Shown here one piece after another: positions 1 through 12,381 of a stretch of DNA of 64,000 nucleotides (positions within the stretch are counted from its first letter, which is position 1; every line of letters begins with the position of its first letter). The notes below the pieces were generated by a model. That model did not search any database and was not told the DNA's origin. It was given only the letters and a program-made list of their open reading frames with translations. The position numbers were made by a program, and so were the translations under genes. The DNA is from Ctena decussata (Eukaryota > Mollusca > Bivalvia > Lucinida > Lucinidae), in the NCBI GenBank assembly GCA_963989385.1, contig OZ022505.1, positions 58,035,737 to 58,099,736 on the forward strand, in the 5' to 3' direction.

Positions 1-800
1 GATAAACTTAGATACATAGACATGGACCTAAAAAGAAAGTTTGATCAGGTGCTAGCGAGTAGGAAGCACACCTGCGTTTTATAATACACCCACCACGCCT
101 TGTATCTGATAGACTAATAGGTGAAAATGAAAGTCCGGTAATTGAAAGCCAGACCATGTTTCGGCCGTGACCTTCATCTCGAAAAAGTTAGGCAATGGCC
201 AAATTCTAGGGATCAAAGAAGAAATGGCGTCTCCCTTTGAACTTTTAAGAGCTTACACAATATCAACTAAATCTTGCTAGTTGAGATAAGCTCTAACAAA
301 GCGGCCTGACAGGCGGATATAAACTGCATATGTAGGTTCCAAAAGAATATTACTACTCAAAAAATGGAAAACGAATTCTAAGAAAAATTAAAGTGTCTTT
401 CCTCAGTTTGGTCATTAAGCCTAGTTACAAGCTATCCATTTTCAATATGAAGATGTTGTTTTTGACCCATTTCTCTTTACGACAGATTATGGAGAAAGCA
501 TTCATAATGTTCCAACAATTATCAAATTTCATAGGTAGTAGACTAAGTTTGCCTATGAAACAAAATGATTAACATAAACCTGTTTGGAAACCTTCTGGTA
601 GGATACGTGGCAAATAAGCACAAATTAGTTTACATTACAAAAATAAAACTTTAAATAAACAAATAAATAATTGATGATAATGATAATCTTTTTAAATAAA
701 AATAAATAAAGTGAATGATTGAAGACAAAAATGTAGGGCTAAGAGAAGATACATTTTACAAAGATAAAATACAGTTTTGTACTGAGTCCTTCGAGAACTA
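1..800. other. No gene recognised
   Basis: AT-rich sequence with no splice-bounded coding stretch and only an AAATAAATAAA-type run around 650-710. Confidence 0.5.
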
Positions 801-810
801 CTCTGGCCCC

Positions 811-927
811 GAGATTATAAAACTTGAGTATATTCTCAAGTTCAAAATAAGGCACATCGATTGGCTGCTTCCAGCCAATCAGTGAGCTTTATTTTGAGTT
901 TGAGATTATTCTCAATATTTATAACCT
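811..927. repeat. Fold-back repeat of about 117 bp
   Basis: Arms GAGATTATAAAACTTGAGTA and the inverse at 880-927 pair almost throughout. The loop contains GATTGGCTG..CAGCCAATC, itself a small hairpin. Likely a MITE. Confidence 0.65.
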
Positions 928-1575
928 CGAACCCTGGTCTTAAAGGGTGAAAAATAAAAGAGGTTCAATAAAACATGGACCTTTTCAGCCATGCAAGCTA
1001 ACTGGTAATAACCCTTTTCCGAAAACAAATGTTGAAAGCAAGTGACAAATATGGCGAAAACTGAGATATAATATCACAGTCTTTTGAATATATAAGGTAA
1101 AAAGATAAACAGGCAATTTACCATAAATGATTTCAAAGCAAGATTTCCATATTTCATTAATGATATCTCTTTCATCGACATTTCCAGATACCTTTATGCT
1201 GATCCAAAAGTTGTCAACAATCGTGGCCGAACTAGAATATATAACTTACTGAGGTAAGTTCCGATGCCTGTTGAATGTTTTTCGCCTACGATGAAGCTAA
1301 CACTCCCTGAAAAGCAATATAGACAAATGCATGACTGATCGTGTATAGTAACAAACTCATTAGTTACTGGTGGGTAGTGATACACCTCATATGCGCGTAG
1401 GTGCACAACAAAATTGTTTATCCGCGTCATACTTTGAAAAATTACTGTTTTTTCTATAAGCTTTTGTAGCGTCCTCAGAAAGCAATATGTTAATATATGT
1501 CGGCCTACCTTACCTCTTAGAAAAACATGTCTGTTTAAGTCTCTCTTTTTCGGGCGAATTTTTATACCAAACCCG
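928..1575. other. No gene recognised
   Basis: A 160-codon minus-strand frame (1194-1676) covers part of this but shows no family feature and overlaps the RTE fragment antisense. Confidence 0.5.
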
Positions 1576-2485
1576 AAATTCATCTTGAACAGGCTTAAAC
1601 CCCAAACCGAAGAGATAATTGCTGGAGAACAGGCTGGGTTCAGAGCGGGAAGGAGCACTATAGAACAGATTTTCAACCTTAGAATCTTGTGTGAAAAGTA
1701 TCTCAGTACCTTGTCTTCATTGATTTCAAAAAAGCCTTTGACAGGGTCTGGTATGCAGCCTTATGTGCCACCATGCGAAAGTACAATATCAGTGCAAATC
1801 TAGTTCTCGCCATTGAGCAGCTCTACGACAAGGCGACAATACACAGTTCCGAAAGTAGCTCCGCCTACTTAGTTACTGTTACTACGTCTCACAAGCTTTA
1901 CACAAAGATGGCGGAAAAACAAACTTTTAATGACAAATGCAAGTGTCTGCTAAATGTTGGCGATCTATGGCGAAGAATCGGCCTCCTCATGACCTACACA
2001 TGGAAGTTGGCGCATCATGCATTTCCGATGCGTTCTGTTCTTGCAAAGCAGGGTAAGTTAATTAAAAGTGGTGTTAGTTTGTTTTCTTTAAACAGGTATA
2101 CATCCCTCCATTAAGTGTAAGGTAAAATCACGGACTTATGTAAAATATTGACCAAGTGCGATTTGTTTGTGAGACTTTGTCACGTGCTAAGTTGTCGTTG
2201 CATTGGCCAGATATACGCTATCACGTGATTTTGAGTGATATTCTGGGTGTGGCTCGGAACTGTGTATTGCAGTCCTGATGAATGTCAGCATGGGAGAATA
2301 TTTCAGAACAGGATTGGAGTAAGGCAAGGATGTCTTCTGTCACTCTCTTCAACATTTTTCTCGAACGGATCATGTCTGGTGCTCTGAAAGAACATGATTG
2401 GAAGGTTAGCATAGGCGGCAGAAATATTACCAATCTGCGGTTTGCCGATTATATAGATGCCCTAGCTGTACATGTTGAGGTGTGA
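1576..2485 (+). mobile_element. RTE-type LINE fragment, split by a TA-flanked DNA element
   Basis: Reverse transcriptase pieces read IIAGEQAGFRAGRSTIEQIF, then after a frameshift FIDFKKAFDRVWYAAL, then MRKYNISANLVLAIEQLYDK. A 423-bp element (1842-2264) interrupts. The palm resumes at about 2.3 kb with GVRQGC, then after another frameshift TLFNIFLERIMSGAL and NITNLRFADYIDALA. FADD is changed to FADY, so it is catalytically dead. The wording is typical of a common invertebrate RTE-like family. The 5' part and everything after motif C are missing. Confidence 0.85.
1842..2264. mobile_element. TA-flanked non-autonomous DNA transposon, copy 1
   Basis: The 423-bp element begins CACAGTTCCGA, ends TCGGAACTGTG and is flanked by TA on both sides, as in Tc1/mariner-type insertions. 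It sits inside the RTE reverse transcriptase, which proves it is an insertion. A second copy at 50494-50915 has the same ends and about nine-tenths identical sequence by eye. It has no transposase; the 113-codon frame across it is not coding. Confidence 0.8.
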
Positions 2486-2749
2486 AATTTATCCGCCCAA
2501 TCAGTGGACTTATAATAATTTTAATGGCTGATTGGATGTGTTGATACTATGTAATCCACCTAATATAGTCCAATACTGCTTTTAAAGCATTCCAGTACAC
2601 ATATAATCAAGAGTACTAATATTTTAACTGAAACATGAGAGAAACTTTTGCACTGTAACAGGTCCTCTCGTTTCTTCAGCTGTAGCAGTACGGCCAGTTA
2701 GTAGTGTGTAAATATCTATATAGGTATATAGAATGTATAACTGACCAGT

Positions 2750-2865
2750 CTAACTGGTCCGGACCTTTTAGCCTAGTGGTTGTGTGCTTGCTTTATAATC
2801 TTGGGGTCGTGAGATCGATCCCCGGTCGGGGCGCTCGACGAAATTTCTTTACAGATTTTTCTCCT
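2750..2865 (+). repeat. tRNA-derived SINE head
   Basis: TTTAGCCTAGTGGTTGTGTG resembles a pol III A box, and GTGAGATCGATCCCCGGTCG some 45 bp on resembles a B box, the usual layout of a tRNA-like SINE head. No clear tail or target duplication is seen. Confidence 0.6.
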
Positions 2866-3151
2866 CCTATTACACAGCAAAACAGGCAGTGTTTCGAGTA
2901 CAGTGCGTTTGAAAAGGACCTGGTATGATAAGGCCCATATTTGGCCCCCAGAAAACTCAGTTTTCAAAAGTTCTATTTCGATAACTAAAATGCATTCATA
3001 GGAAAGTTCTAACCTTGAATGTAACTGTAAATACAAAATCAACCAGTTCTTGCATAAAATATTTGTGTTTTTAATCTTGAACATACCCATACCCCCAGCG
3101 GATTCTGACGAAAAAGACGAATTTGGTAGCCTTCGCGGCTTTCAAAATATA

Positions 3152-3252
3152 TGAGCCCGGCCTCCAGCACATTTTATATTTTATATGCGGACATAATTTT
3201 GATATATTTACATGCCATGAAAATATTAAATGTGCTGGAGACCGGGCTCAAT
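3152..3252. repeat. Fold-back repeat of about 100 bp
   Basis: GAGCCCGGCCTCCAGCACAT at left pairs with ATGTGCTGGAGACCGGGCTC at right; the interior is AT-rich. Confidence 0.65.
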
Positions 3253-4523
3253 GTTTATTTTTAACTTTTTGTTACCAAACTGGCAGCGTTTGGAGCATTT
3301 TCCCTGTTTTCTCAACACAAAAGTGCCCATATCTCCGCTCATAGACAAAATAAACATATGTTGTGGGTATTCATTTTCTTAGTTAGAACACGAGGAATAA
3401 TTTGGTACTCATTTCATTTTGATCTGTTGGAATTTTATGGTTAGCGTCTCTTGACTTGCAAACTTGAGTCGGTGGGGTACCTTGATAGGCCTTGTGCAGT
3501 GCACAGGTAATTAGCCGTGGTACCCAACGTATGAGCATTTCATCAAAGGCCTATTATCAAGAGCTTTCAAAGGCTATTATAAATGACTTATTTCTTTAAA
3601 GGAAAAATGATTAAACTCAGTTTTTCTTCCAATTTTCCTTCATATTATTGAAGCAACATAGGCATGTCAGAAATCATGTTATTCTGAGAATTAACAAAAG
3701 TGAAACATATTATTTCTGTTTGTTCTCATACGCTCAAATGATAAGCAATAGAAACCATGCAATTTTAAGAGAATTTGAGTGGGGACCGAAAATGGCCCTT
3801 ATCAAACCAGGTCCTTTAACGTCTTGTTACCTTACGTCATCATTATTTTCAAACAACCGTGTCCAGGAAGGTAAATTCGCCGCCAATTATCATGATTATA
3901 TGCAGCTGAGAGCGACTTAAAAGGAGAATATATCTTCAATCTATTATTATATATGTTCATGTTTATAGTCAAAGTTATACGACACTTGTCAAGTGTATTT
4001 TCGTCATTTTATGCATCCAGTTGTTTCATACTGACCAGCAAACTGTCGGTCGCAAATAGCAACCGATAGAGCTAAAATTGGCTCAAACAGCCATTAACGA
4101 ACACACAACCACACATGAACATATAATATTCAGGACTTGAGATGGTCTTTCTCATTACTGAGAGACGAACAATAACTGACCAGCAATAATGATGAATTAT
4201 ATTGTGTACCTCGTGTCTATACTGACGGACGTTTTTCCTTTTGTTTTTTTTAAATTGAAACATGAATTTTATGCGAAATTAGTTGGCGAGGCAGAAAGAT
4301 TACGTAAAAACTGAATTTTCGAAATACATGTGTTTCAATAAAAATAATCAACTGTAATGGGATATAAAAACAAAGACTGCAATATTGATGCCATGCGAAT
4401 AACCTCTTGCAAGGTGATTAATCCGATCACTGCCCAATCATTGCCGACCACACTGTTTCTCTGTTTAGATCTCTTCAGTGAATTGCGGTTTGTAATTCTG
4501 GCAAAGATATAGAGGATCTTACA
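3253..4523. other. No gene recognised
   Basis: Unique AT-rich sequence between fold-back repeats. Short frames at 3648-3920 and 4072-4263 lack splice context or motifs. Confidence 0.5.
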
Positions 4524-4612
4524 TGAGTGGTTATTTCGCATGAAATTTATGAAACGAGCCATTGGCGAGGTTTATAAATTTCATATGAAATGACCACGAG
4601 TGTAAGATTCTG
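4524..4612. repeat. Fold-back repeat of about 90 bp
   Basis: CATGAGTGGTTATTTCGCAT and GAAATTTATGAAACGAGCCA pair with the inverse at 4565-4612, around CATTGGCGAGG. Confidence 0.6.
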
Positions 4613-4712
4613 TTTATCATATAACCCATTAAAACGTGATTTAACGCCGTCAAACTGAACATTACTTCAATAAGAAAACGCATTGTTGACATGGAAGTTG
4701 GCAATGATGTTA

Positions 4713-5224
4713 TTCCTCGATTTCCTTTCGTTGACTGGGCGGTGCTTATTTTCTGACCTTACCTTCGGCGAGTATATTTTCTAAAAAGGTATAATGCGGT
4801 AATGGTTTTATGCTCACTCGCGCAGAACAAAGCTCACCTTTACAAAAGGCACGGCATGATCGGAGATCGCACAACAATATTCTTTTTCTTTTCTTTCAAC
4901 CCAGCATATAGACAGCGTCTAAACAACGTTGTGACGACGTCGATGCACGTTATGACATCGGAACAACCTTGAATACACGTCAATTAAGCGTCATAACGTT
5001 GCATCGACATTCCTCCGACGTCGTTTCGACGTTGCGTGCCTCTATGGAAAATGTTTATCATTTGCAAGACCGACAGCGTTTACCGGGCATTTTTAATATG
5101 CCAATTATAGGTAACAACTCATGAGCATGCTACTTTACCGATTTTTCATGTGGACTGCTCGATTTTGACATTAAATGATAAGCCTCTAACAGCACCGCCT
5201 AGTCAACGACAGGAAATCGAGGAA
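4713..5224. mobile_element. 512-bp non-autonomous DNA transposon
   Basis: Inverted ends of about 33 bp (TTCCTCGATTTCC.. GTTGACT.GGCGGTGCT) lie at both sides, with TA at 4711-4712 and 5225-5226. It contains a second, different palindromic repeat at about 4900-5045. No open frame of interest. Confidence 0.75.
4900..5045. repeat. Palindromic 'AACGTTG' repeat nested in 4713-5224
   Basis: An imperfect palindrome: AACAACGTTGTGACGACGTC near the left and GACGTCGTTTCGACGTTGCG near the right. It opens with CCCAGCA. Similar CCCAGC/CACTGGG-bounded palindromes with AACGTTG arms occur at 38036-38145 and 41770-41828. Confidence 0.6.
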
Positions 5225-5496
5225 TACGTGTGTACGCGTTATTACGCGTGTGGTCATACGATTTTTATGGCACGACGTTATTCACTGAATAACAGCGACG
5301 TGATATGATAAAAGTAGATCTGTGCTATCTATAATCCAAACACGAGGGAAAACAGAGTTTCAAATGCAGTTAAATACGTATTTATTTACAGATTGTCGCT
5401 AGATCAGCCAGGAAATATTTATAAAAGAACAGCTGAATTTCCGAGATAGCTGTATTGATTTGTAAAACACTTTGGTTTGAGGTGGTAATTCTGCAT

Positions 5497-5735
5497 ATGA
5501 GCCGCGACACGACAAAACCAATAAGTAGTTGTTCGCCCAGCGCAGACACAGATCAGCCAGGGCATCCGCCCAGTCTGATAGAGTCTTCGCTGTCCGCATG
5601 GAGGTAGCTTAGACCATAAGTTACGCTTTGCGCGCTTAGCAAAGAGTTTAATCGGACTGGGCAGATGTCCAGACTGATCTGAGTCTGCACTGGGCGCACG
5701 AACACTTTGTTGGTTTTCTCGTGTCGCGGGTCATA
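5497..5735 (+). repeat. Family A palindromic repeat, copy 1
   Basis: About 240 bp, opening TGAGCCGCGACACGA and closing with its inverse TCGTGTCGCGGCTCA. Inner palindromic arms (CAGACTCAGATCAGCCTGGG and its inverse) flank a unique core with GTCCGCATG and TAAGCGCTTAGCAA. The whole unit folds back on itself. No protein is encoded. It behaves as a fold-back/MITE-like element. Strand is given by the direction of the core. Eleven copies are recognised in this window. Confidence 0.85.
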
Positions 5736-5830
5736 TATTAGTTACAGACTAAGTGTCCCTACTTGTCATTCCATATGCAACTGTTAGGCTTAAAAACGGC
5801 TGAGCTTAGGGTTTTGATATTAGAAATAAT

Positions 5831-6068
5831 TGAGTCACGACACGAGAAAAACAACTATGTGGTTGTGCGTCCTACGCAGACTCAGATCAGCCTGGGCATC
5901 TGCCAAATATAACCAGACTCTTTGCTAAGCGCTTAAAGAGTAGCTGGGGGTCTAAGCTACCTCCATGCGGACAGCGTAAACTCTGATCAGACTGGGCGGA
6001 TGCCCAGGCTGATCTGAGTCTGCGCTTGGCGCACAACCACATTGTTGTTTTTCTCGTGTCGTGGCTCA
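5831..6068 (-). repeat. Family A palindromic repeat, copy 2
   Basis: Core in the opposite direction to copy 1, only 95 bp away, forming an inverted pair. The left terminus is slightly altered (TGAGTCACGACACG). Confidence 0.85.
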
Positions 6069-6354
6069 TTTATTGTATGGCGATGAAAAATAAGTGGACC
6101 CGCATTTTTGTTTTTCCCATCGAACTGTACTTTAAAAATGATCTCAGTTTTGTTGAAAGTTATTTTTTTTCTTGATTATCATTTGGGCTGTTAGTTATAC
6201 AGCTGAGAGTAGAGAAGAACATTAAATCAGCATTTTTGGTCATACTCTATGAACGTATTTTAGTAGAGCGCTTTGTCGACTTCGACATGTTAAAATAACG
6301 TATTTTAGTTGAGCCCTTTTTCGACTTCGACATGTTAACCGCATCTACTTAGAG

Positions 6355-6565
6355 AAGTAAAAAGGAAAATTCTCAGGAACAGACACAATTCAATCCCAGA
6401 TCCCACTCAAGACACCATGTGGGAAACAGACTACATAAAATTAGTCATCACAAAGACATCATCGGTGGCAGCCATGCAAACTGTCAATTCCGAATATAGA
6501 TGGTCACCGGGCTAGCTTTAACATCACAAAAGCTGGTTTATTGGTATTTGATATAATGCACTAAA
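6355..6565 (+). repeat. Dispersed repeat C, copy 1
   Basis: AGGAAAATTCTCAGGAACAG, CAGACACAATTCAATCCCAGA and GACACCATGTGGGAAACAGA match 56938-57215. No coding capacity; the boundaries are soft. Confidence 0.6.
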
Positions 6566-8222
6566 TGTATTTGGTTTGTTCAATAGTTCGAAAAAGATGA
6601 AAAAAAAATCTGCATCCGTTGGCCACCATTAATCAGTAGGTGTATAGCTGTGTACGTGGGGCATTTCAGAAATAATGTAAATGATCTCAGGGTAGCCTAT
6701 TAGCTGATATTTAGCAGTAATGTTTTTTATCATTGGAAAGGTAAATTCAAGTGCTTTAGAATGGTATGCCTTGAAAGAATTTCTAGGTCACTCATGCATG
6801 ACAGCACGTGCTTATACGTCATAAGGGTGTGGATACTGGAAACTGTACATTTTCACTGAAAGTCTCTCGTGTTCTATTGCTGTTTCCTCAATGAGAAAAT
6901 GATATGTTTTAATAAAGAAACACGTAATACTGTCCTTTCAATGTAAAATAAGGAAGTTATACAGAACTCGTTTCCAGATTCTACACAAGTAATATAATAA
7001 ACGAGATTTTTTGTGTCTATGTGGTTATAAATGCAAAGTTAATATAAATGCATTATATCAATAAGATTGTGATTTTTCACTTAATCACATCCAATTTCAA
7101 CAAATGACAGACATTTTATTACTGAAATGATTAGGTCACCATATTTTGTTACGACTGGCATCAAATCACTGATGAAACTGGATGATACGTGTGCAAACCC
7201 CACGCCGGAAATTGCAAAGTAGCAGCAATTCATGTAAAATACAAAACAATAAAATGAAATTATCTTCTAATAAAAAGACACAGGCTCAATATATTTAACT
7301 TTGTTTAATGTCAAAAATTAGAATGACATATTGATAGAAAAATTCAAACATAAAGACTTGAAAGACGCGTTATTTCATATGACATACTGACATTGAAATA
7401 TGTGGGGGGTCGGAAAATTTATCGTAAAAATCAGATAGGCCACTGACAAAAGAGCATAAGGTGCCATAAAAGATTATTTATAACAAAAAACAAGCATGAC
7501 GAATTAAATCTTATTTATTTTTTGTTTCATATCTGTCACCAAACATCACTTTCACTTAATCTGACCTCAAAATCGAAGTTTAAACAAATTACTATACATT
7601 TCAATTTAGCGCAGGAAGTGACGTCATCAGAAATGCGCATTGTTCTATGATTAACCTATTTTGCAAGGTAAATCTTGTGTGTTAGCAAGGCTGATACAAT
7701 GATTTTCATACTGAAATATTTTCAGTATAACAGGTATTATAGGTACCAATTCAGAGCTGCTTGTATCCAGAGTAAAAAAAATATGAATTTGTCTTTACAT
7801 AAATATTCCGTCTGTTTCTACTCAGTGTCCTTACCCTAACAGCAATTGTCAAGGCATATTTTGACGACAATACAAGTGCCTCAAATTTTTTGAGTGAATG
7901 CCATTGGGCGATATGTAAACCTAAAAGGTAAGACATAAATTTCAAAAATCGGTCAACATTACTAGAAATGGCCGACTCATTTACACTATTTCTGAAATGA
8001 CCCTCGTAACTCAAGAATATCTGGGTCCTGCGGGTTTTGAAATCTCATATATTGCATGGCCATGAAAAACTGGCGGAACTGTGCCTTTTAATATTTTTTC
8101 TGCAGTGAAATGATGAACCGGTCATATATTGCACTGTTTCAGATTATAAAATACTGTAGAAAGTAAAGTATGCTTTAAGTTGGGGACTGGTATTAATCTA
8201 GCAGCTGTCCACTTAAATACAT
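6566..8222. other. No gene recognised
   Basis: AT-rich; one 87-codon minus-strand frame (7751-8014) without recognisable features. Confidence 0.5.
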
Positions 8223-8462
8223 GTCAGCCGCGACATGACAAAACCAACAATGTGGTTGTGCGACCAGCGCAGACTCAGATGAAACTGGGCATCTGCCCAG
8301 TCTGATCAGAGTCTTCGCTGTCCGCATGCAGGTAGCTTAGAGCCTTAGCTACCCTTTGAGCTCTTAACAAAGAGTCAAATAAAACTGGGCAGATGCCAAG
8401 GCTGATCTGAGTCTATGCTGGGCGCACAACCACATTGTTGGTTTTCTCGTGTCGCGGTTCAT
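8223..8462 (+). repeat. Family A palindromic repeat, copy 3
   Basis: Both arms present; left end CAGCCGCGACATG. Core GTCCGCATGCAGGTAGCTTA, with TCAAATAAAACTGGG replacing the usual TCTGATCAGACTGGG. Confidence 0.85.
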
Positions 8463-9295
8463 GTTAAAATTACAAATTGTGTGATACATGCAAAAAAGTC
8501 TTCCAATGTATGCATAATTCTACAAACACTATAAAGTGTTACGCCTTCATAAGTTTATGGCCCTATTTTTCTTTCGCGGTATACAGGAATAATTTGACAC
8601 TCTTATTAAGTGCAAAAAAGTGGGAAGTTAATGACATATATGAATAACGCTCAAAGTGCATCTTGACCTTGACAATCAAAGTTTTAAATCAAATAATAAG
8701 CATTAAATCCTTGCACGATTTGTCATCTGAGACGATGCATCCATTTAATCAAGGTGGTTAAAATGCTTCTTATGACTTCAAACACTTTGCGTGTTTAAAA
8801 TCCTCTAGATCCGACTGATACTGTCGTGACATAATTAAAGTTGTTACCTTTATTCATTTTACTGTAAGGTACGTGGTATTTTACCTGCCATAAATAAAAG
8901 CTGAGCAACGAAGTGCAAAATAGAAGGTGTGGAATTTAACAGCCAACTACAAAAACACTGTTTTAAACACATAAGTACATAAACGAAAAACTCAGAAAAA
9001 ATGTTAAAAACTTACGTTAAATATAATGTTTATAATATATGATTTGCCTCGCGTGAAATGGCTCCTTGCTAGTTGTGCAAACAGGAATTACTCAGATGAA
9101 CCTGCACATTCTCGCGATCTGATCATAGTTTTTTTCCGTTTACGCAATTCAGTATACGAAGGATGTTCCAAAACTGATGTCACTTGCATTGTTTCGCCTA
9201 TACTGCAAATGTTCTGATCATTTTTACTTGCCCTGCACTTTAAAATACTCTCCGTTTACCTGAATACACCTTTGTACTCGGTCAATCCACTTTTG
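8463..9295. other. No gene recognised
   Basis: AT-rich, low-complexity stretches only. Confidence 0.5.
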
Positions 9296-9745
9296 GAAAG
9301 TAAAAAGAAAGGCAATGATCGGGAATTAATACAATCAAATCCCACATCCAGCCCTCAAAACCAATAGGGAAAGAAGCACACACGCACGGAAAAATTGACA
9401 CAAATTCACGAAAGACACGCACGGTAAACCGAAAAGCAGTTCTTTCCCTAACAGGTGGTCATTCAGCTACCCTAATCAAAAACAGCATCAACATTAATTC
9501 TTATCTATGTTATTTCTAAATTACAAAACAAAACAAAAGAAAAGGCAGATTGGGTAGCAAAACAGGTGACCAAACCGCCAAAGAACATAGACAAGCGGAC
9601 ATAGCACAATGTAATATCAAGGAACCACAACAGAAGTACCGCCTTGGAACGGTCAGCAAAAGATTACTAGGGGGCCTTAAACATGTTTACTGGACCCAAA
9701 CATCGCCCTCTGCTTCTGCAGGGGCTCGAAACATTTAGTTAGCTG
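9296..9745 (+). repeat. Dispersed repeat C, copy 2 (extended)
   Basis: A diverged member with CCAGCCCTCAAAACCAATAG and CCGCCTTGGAACGGTCAGCAA, then ATTACTAGGGGGCCTTAAAC. It shares the last block with 57168-57205. Confidence 0.5.
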
Positions 9746-10112
9746 TTTCGGCTGCATGAAGGTTTCCTAACCCATTCAAAGAATCATCATCGGAAACAAA
9801 CAAATCACGTATAAGACCTATGATAAATCAGAGAGGAGGACTCGACAGAAATAACGTATTGCGACACCAGGAGACCCCTGGGAAGTCAAACAACTGAAAT
9901 AGCGGAGCAAAAAAATCATCAGTTAGAACCCGAATAACCAAGCAACAAACAAGGAAAATTCCGGCCCAACCAACTAAACTAAGTAGCTTTATGTCGGGCC
10001 CATCACTGACCCTGAGTCCTGACCAACCGGCGTGCAATTAAAGAGGGAAGCAAACTTATTTACCATGATTGGGTTGACTACTAAACATGCAGACTGCAGT
10101 ATTACATTTATG

Positions 10113-10725
10113 TTATATCCAGAATGTTTTAACGAACGACACTTTTTCTGAACTGATCGGAAGCAGTTTCCTGGTCTTTGCATACTTTTTACTTTCATAG
10201 TCTTCAGTGGGAACTCTCATCAGATAGTGATAAACCACTGATCCAAGGGCATTTTTAGAATTGTATCTCTTTCCAGATAGATGATATTTGAGTTTTGGAA
10301 ATAGAAAATAGTCGCCGGGCGCCAAGTCTGGCACAAATGGAGGATGTAGGACGGTGACCTTCTTTGTCTCCAAAACCTCGGTCACAAGGTGTGCCTTGTG
10401 AGCGGGAGCATTATCATGCAACAGTCTGAGGTGCTTAAGTCCTGTTTTGGGGCGGCGGGCTTTGTAGTACTTCTAACGTTTTTTTTAGTATAACATTTTC
10501 ATAGAACTTTACTGTGACTGTTCTTCCTTTTGGCAACGGAATTTGCATGACTGGAACCTTCTATCGAAGAAAATTACATACAGAACCTTCTGTACCGTTC
10601 GTTTGGCAATACTTGGACGTCTCGCATTTTTGTTGGCCCAAATTCGGTTGGAACACTTCCGCTTTGGTTCAAAGTAGTTAACCCAGGTCTCATTACCAGA
10701 GGCTAAATTGTTGAAAGCCATTTTG
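10113..10725 (-). pseudogene. Decayed mariner transposase (C-terminal part)
   Basis: Two frames carry mariner signatures. 10721-10509 reads SGNETWVNYFEPKRKCSN and KNARRPSIAKRT. 10421-10113 reads MHDNAPAHKAHLVTEVL and FVPDLAPGDYFLFPKLKYHL. The first catalytic Asp of the D..D34D triad is Asn here (GNETW for GDETW), while the second and third (HDNAPAH, PDLAPGDY) remain. A frameshift separates the pieces and the N-terminal helix-turn-helix is absent. Terminal inverted repeats were not found. A T-rich run lies immediately upstream. Confidence 0.88.
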
Positions 10726-10800
10726 CTATTTTTTTTTTTTGTACAGTTTCAGATGGTTTTTTTTTCTTTTTTTTTTTTTTCTTTTTTTGTTGTTGTTTTT
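10726..10800 (+). repeat. T-rich tract
   Basis: Several runs of T with GTTGTTG interruptions directly upstream of the mariner remnant on its strand. Confidence 0.9.
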
Positions 10801-11547
10801 TGCATTTGCTACACATGTCCTCTTTTGTTCATATTTCAACAAATTGGGTATTCATCTTGCATTTATTTTCCTTCGTTGTAAATACATCTACAAAATATCA
10901 TGAACAAATGCAATGAAGGATGACCTTTCTAATTTTGAATGGGAATCTTAATTCAGGGGGGAAAAAGTTTAAAATGAGAAATGGACCTTTATGAAAGACA
11001 ATATATATTCCTGTGTCAACAAGCATATTCCTGAAAGAAAAATCTACTCTACAAAGTCACTGTGGATGAACAGAATAGCTGTCAAAACAGTTAGAAAGAA
11101 ACACAGATCTTGGAAAAAGTATTTTGAAACGCGTGAACGTATACATTTTCAGTGTTGCTGTAGAGACAGAAATCCTGCTACAAGGGAATGCAGAAGAGAC
11201 AGACATGAGTTTGAGAATAAAATATCAGAGGATAATAATTCAAAGGCTTTTTATTAGTATGCAAACTCTAGAAGAAAAGTTAATACTGGAATCTCTAGTT
11301 TGAAACATAGCGATAGAACTACGTCTGAATCTGAAACGGAAAAGGCTGGGGAACTGAATCCCCTGTTCAAAGATGTTTTTGTCAGTGAAAATAAGGATAA
11401 TGTTCCAATTTTTGGACATAGAAGTGGAGAAATAGTGTAGAAACTCTTGTTATAAATAAACATCAGGTAAAGAAGTTAATTGAAAAATTGAAGAGTAATA
11501 AGTCAAGTGGTTCTGATCTTCTTCACCCTAGGGTACTAAAAGATATA

Positions 11548-11785
11548 TGAGCCGCGACACGAGAAAACCAACGATGTGGTTTTGCGCCCAGGGCAGACTC
11601 AGATCAGCCTAAGCATCCGCCCAGTTAGATTAGACTCTTTGCTTAGCCCTTAAAGGGTAGCTAAGGGCCTAAGCTGTCTCCATGCGGACAGCGAAGACTT
11701 TGATCAGACTTGGCAGATGCCCAGGCTGATCTAAGTCCGCGCTGGGCACACAGCCATTTTGTTGGTTTTCTCTAGTCGTGGCTCA
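11548..11785 (-). repeat. Family A palindromic repeat, copy 4 (inside CR1-like LINE)
   Basis: Inserted into the truncated LINE at 10980-13330, between its pre-RT and RT parts, so this copy is younger than the LINE. Confidence 0.85.
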
Positions 11786-11865
11786 TATGTGAAAGTATAA
11801 AAGTATCTCTTTTCCAATGACCAGGTTATTCCAAACTTCATATAAGAACAGAAATTAGTTGAAGA

Positions 11866-12381
11866 TTGGAAATCAGCAAACTTAATAATAATGTGAAAGC
11901 TCTGTTCAAGAAAGGCTCCAGAGACAACCCAACTAACTACCATCCTATTAGTTTGACTAGTATCTCTTGTAAAACAGTGGAGAAACTTGTGAGAGATAGT
12001 ATTGTTAACCATATGACCGCATATAGGCTGCTTTCAGATGCACAGTTCGGTTTAAGATCACTACGTTCGGGTGCTTTACAGCTATTAGATATGATGGACA
12101 CATGGACAGATTGGGAGGATGAAGGCTCTAGCTTTGACTGTTTTTATTACGATTTTGCTAAAGCCTTTGATTCAGTGCCTCATGCACGATTACTAGTTAA
12201 ACCTGAATCTTATGGAGGCAAAGGAAAATTTCTTGGATGGATACAAGCATTTTTAACTAACAGAAAACAAGGAGTAGTCGCCAATTCAAGTAAATCTGAA
12301 TGGTGTGATATATCTTTTGGCGTTTTCAGGGGTAGTGTCCTGGGGCCGGTGTTATTTCTGGTATATACAATATATCAATGA
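11866..12381 (+). pseudogene. CR1-like reverse transcriptase fragment (fingers and palm)
   Basis: 171 codons contain RT motifs: PISLTSISCKTVEK, DAQFGLRSLRSG, FDCFYYDFAKAFDSV (first catalytic Asp) and FRGSVLGPVLFLVY. The usual QGS is degraded to RGS. The frame is lost just after YTIYQ, where YINDI is expected. The following frame at 12378 resumes downstream of where FADD should be, so the second catalytic pair is deleted. Confidence 0.85.

Noticed and set aside
1773..2114. 113-codon plus-strand frame
   Set aside because: The first third is decayed RTE reverse transcriptase and the rest reads through an inserted TA-flanked element.
5887..6069. Recurring short proteins with [19 protein letters not shown]
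   Set aside because: Translation of the family A palindromic repeat, seen also at 41.0-41.4, 51.35-51.6 and 53.5-53.7 kb. Not a gene family.
10150..10200. AAGTATGCAAAGACCAGGAA shared between the mariner remnant and dispersed repeat C at about 19.6 kb
   Set aside because: The shared stretch is under 30 bp and the flanks differ; it is not enough to derive one from the other.
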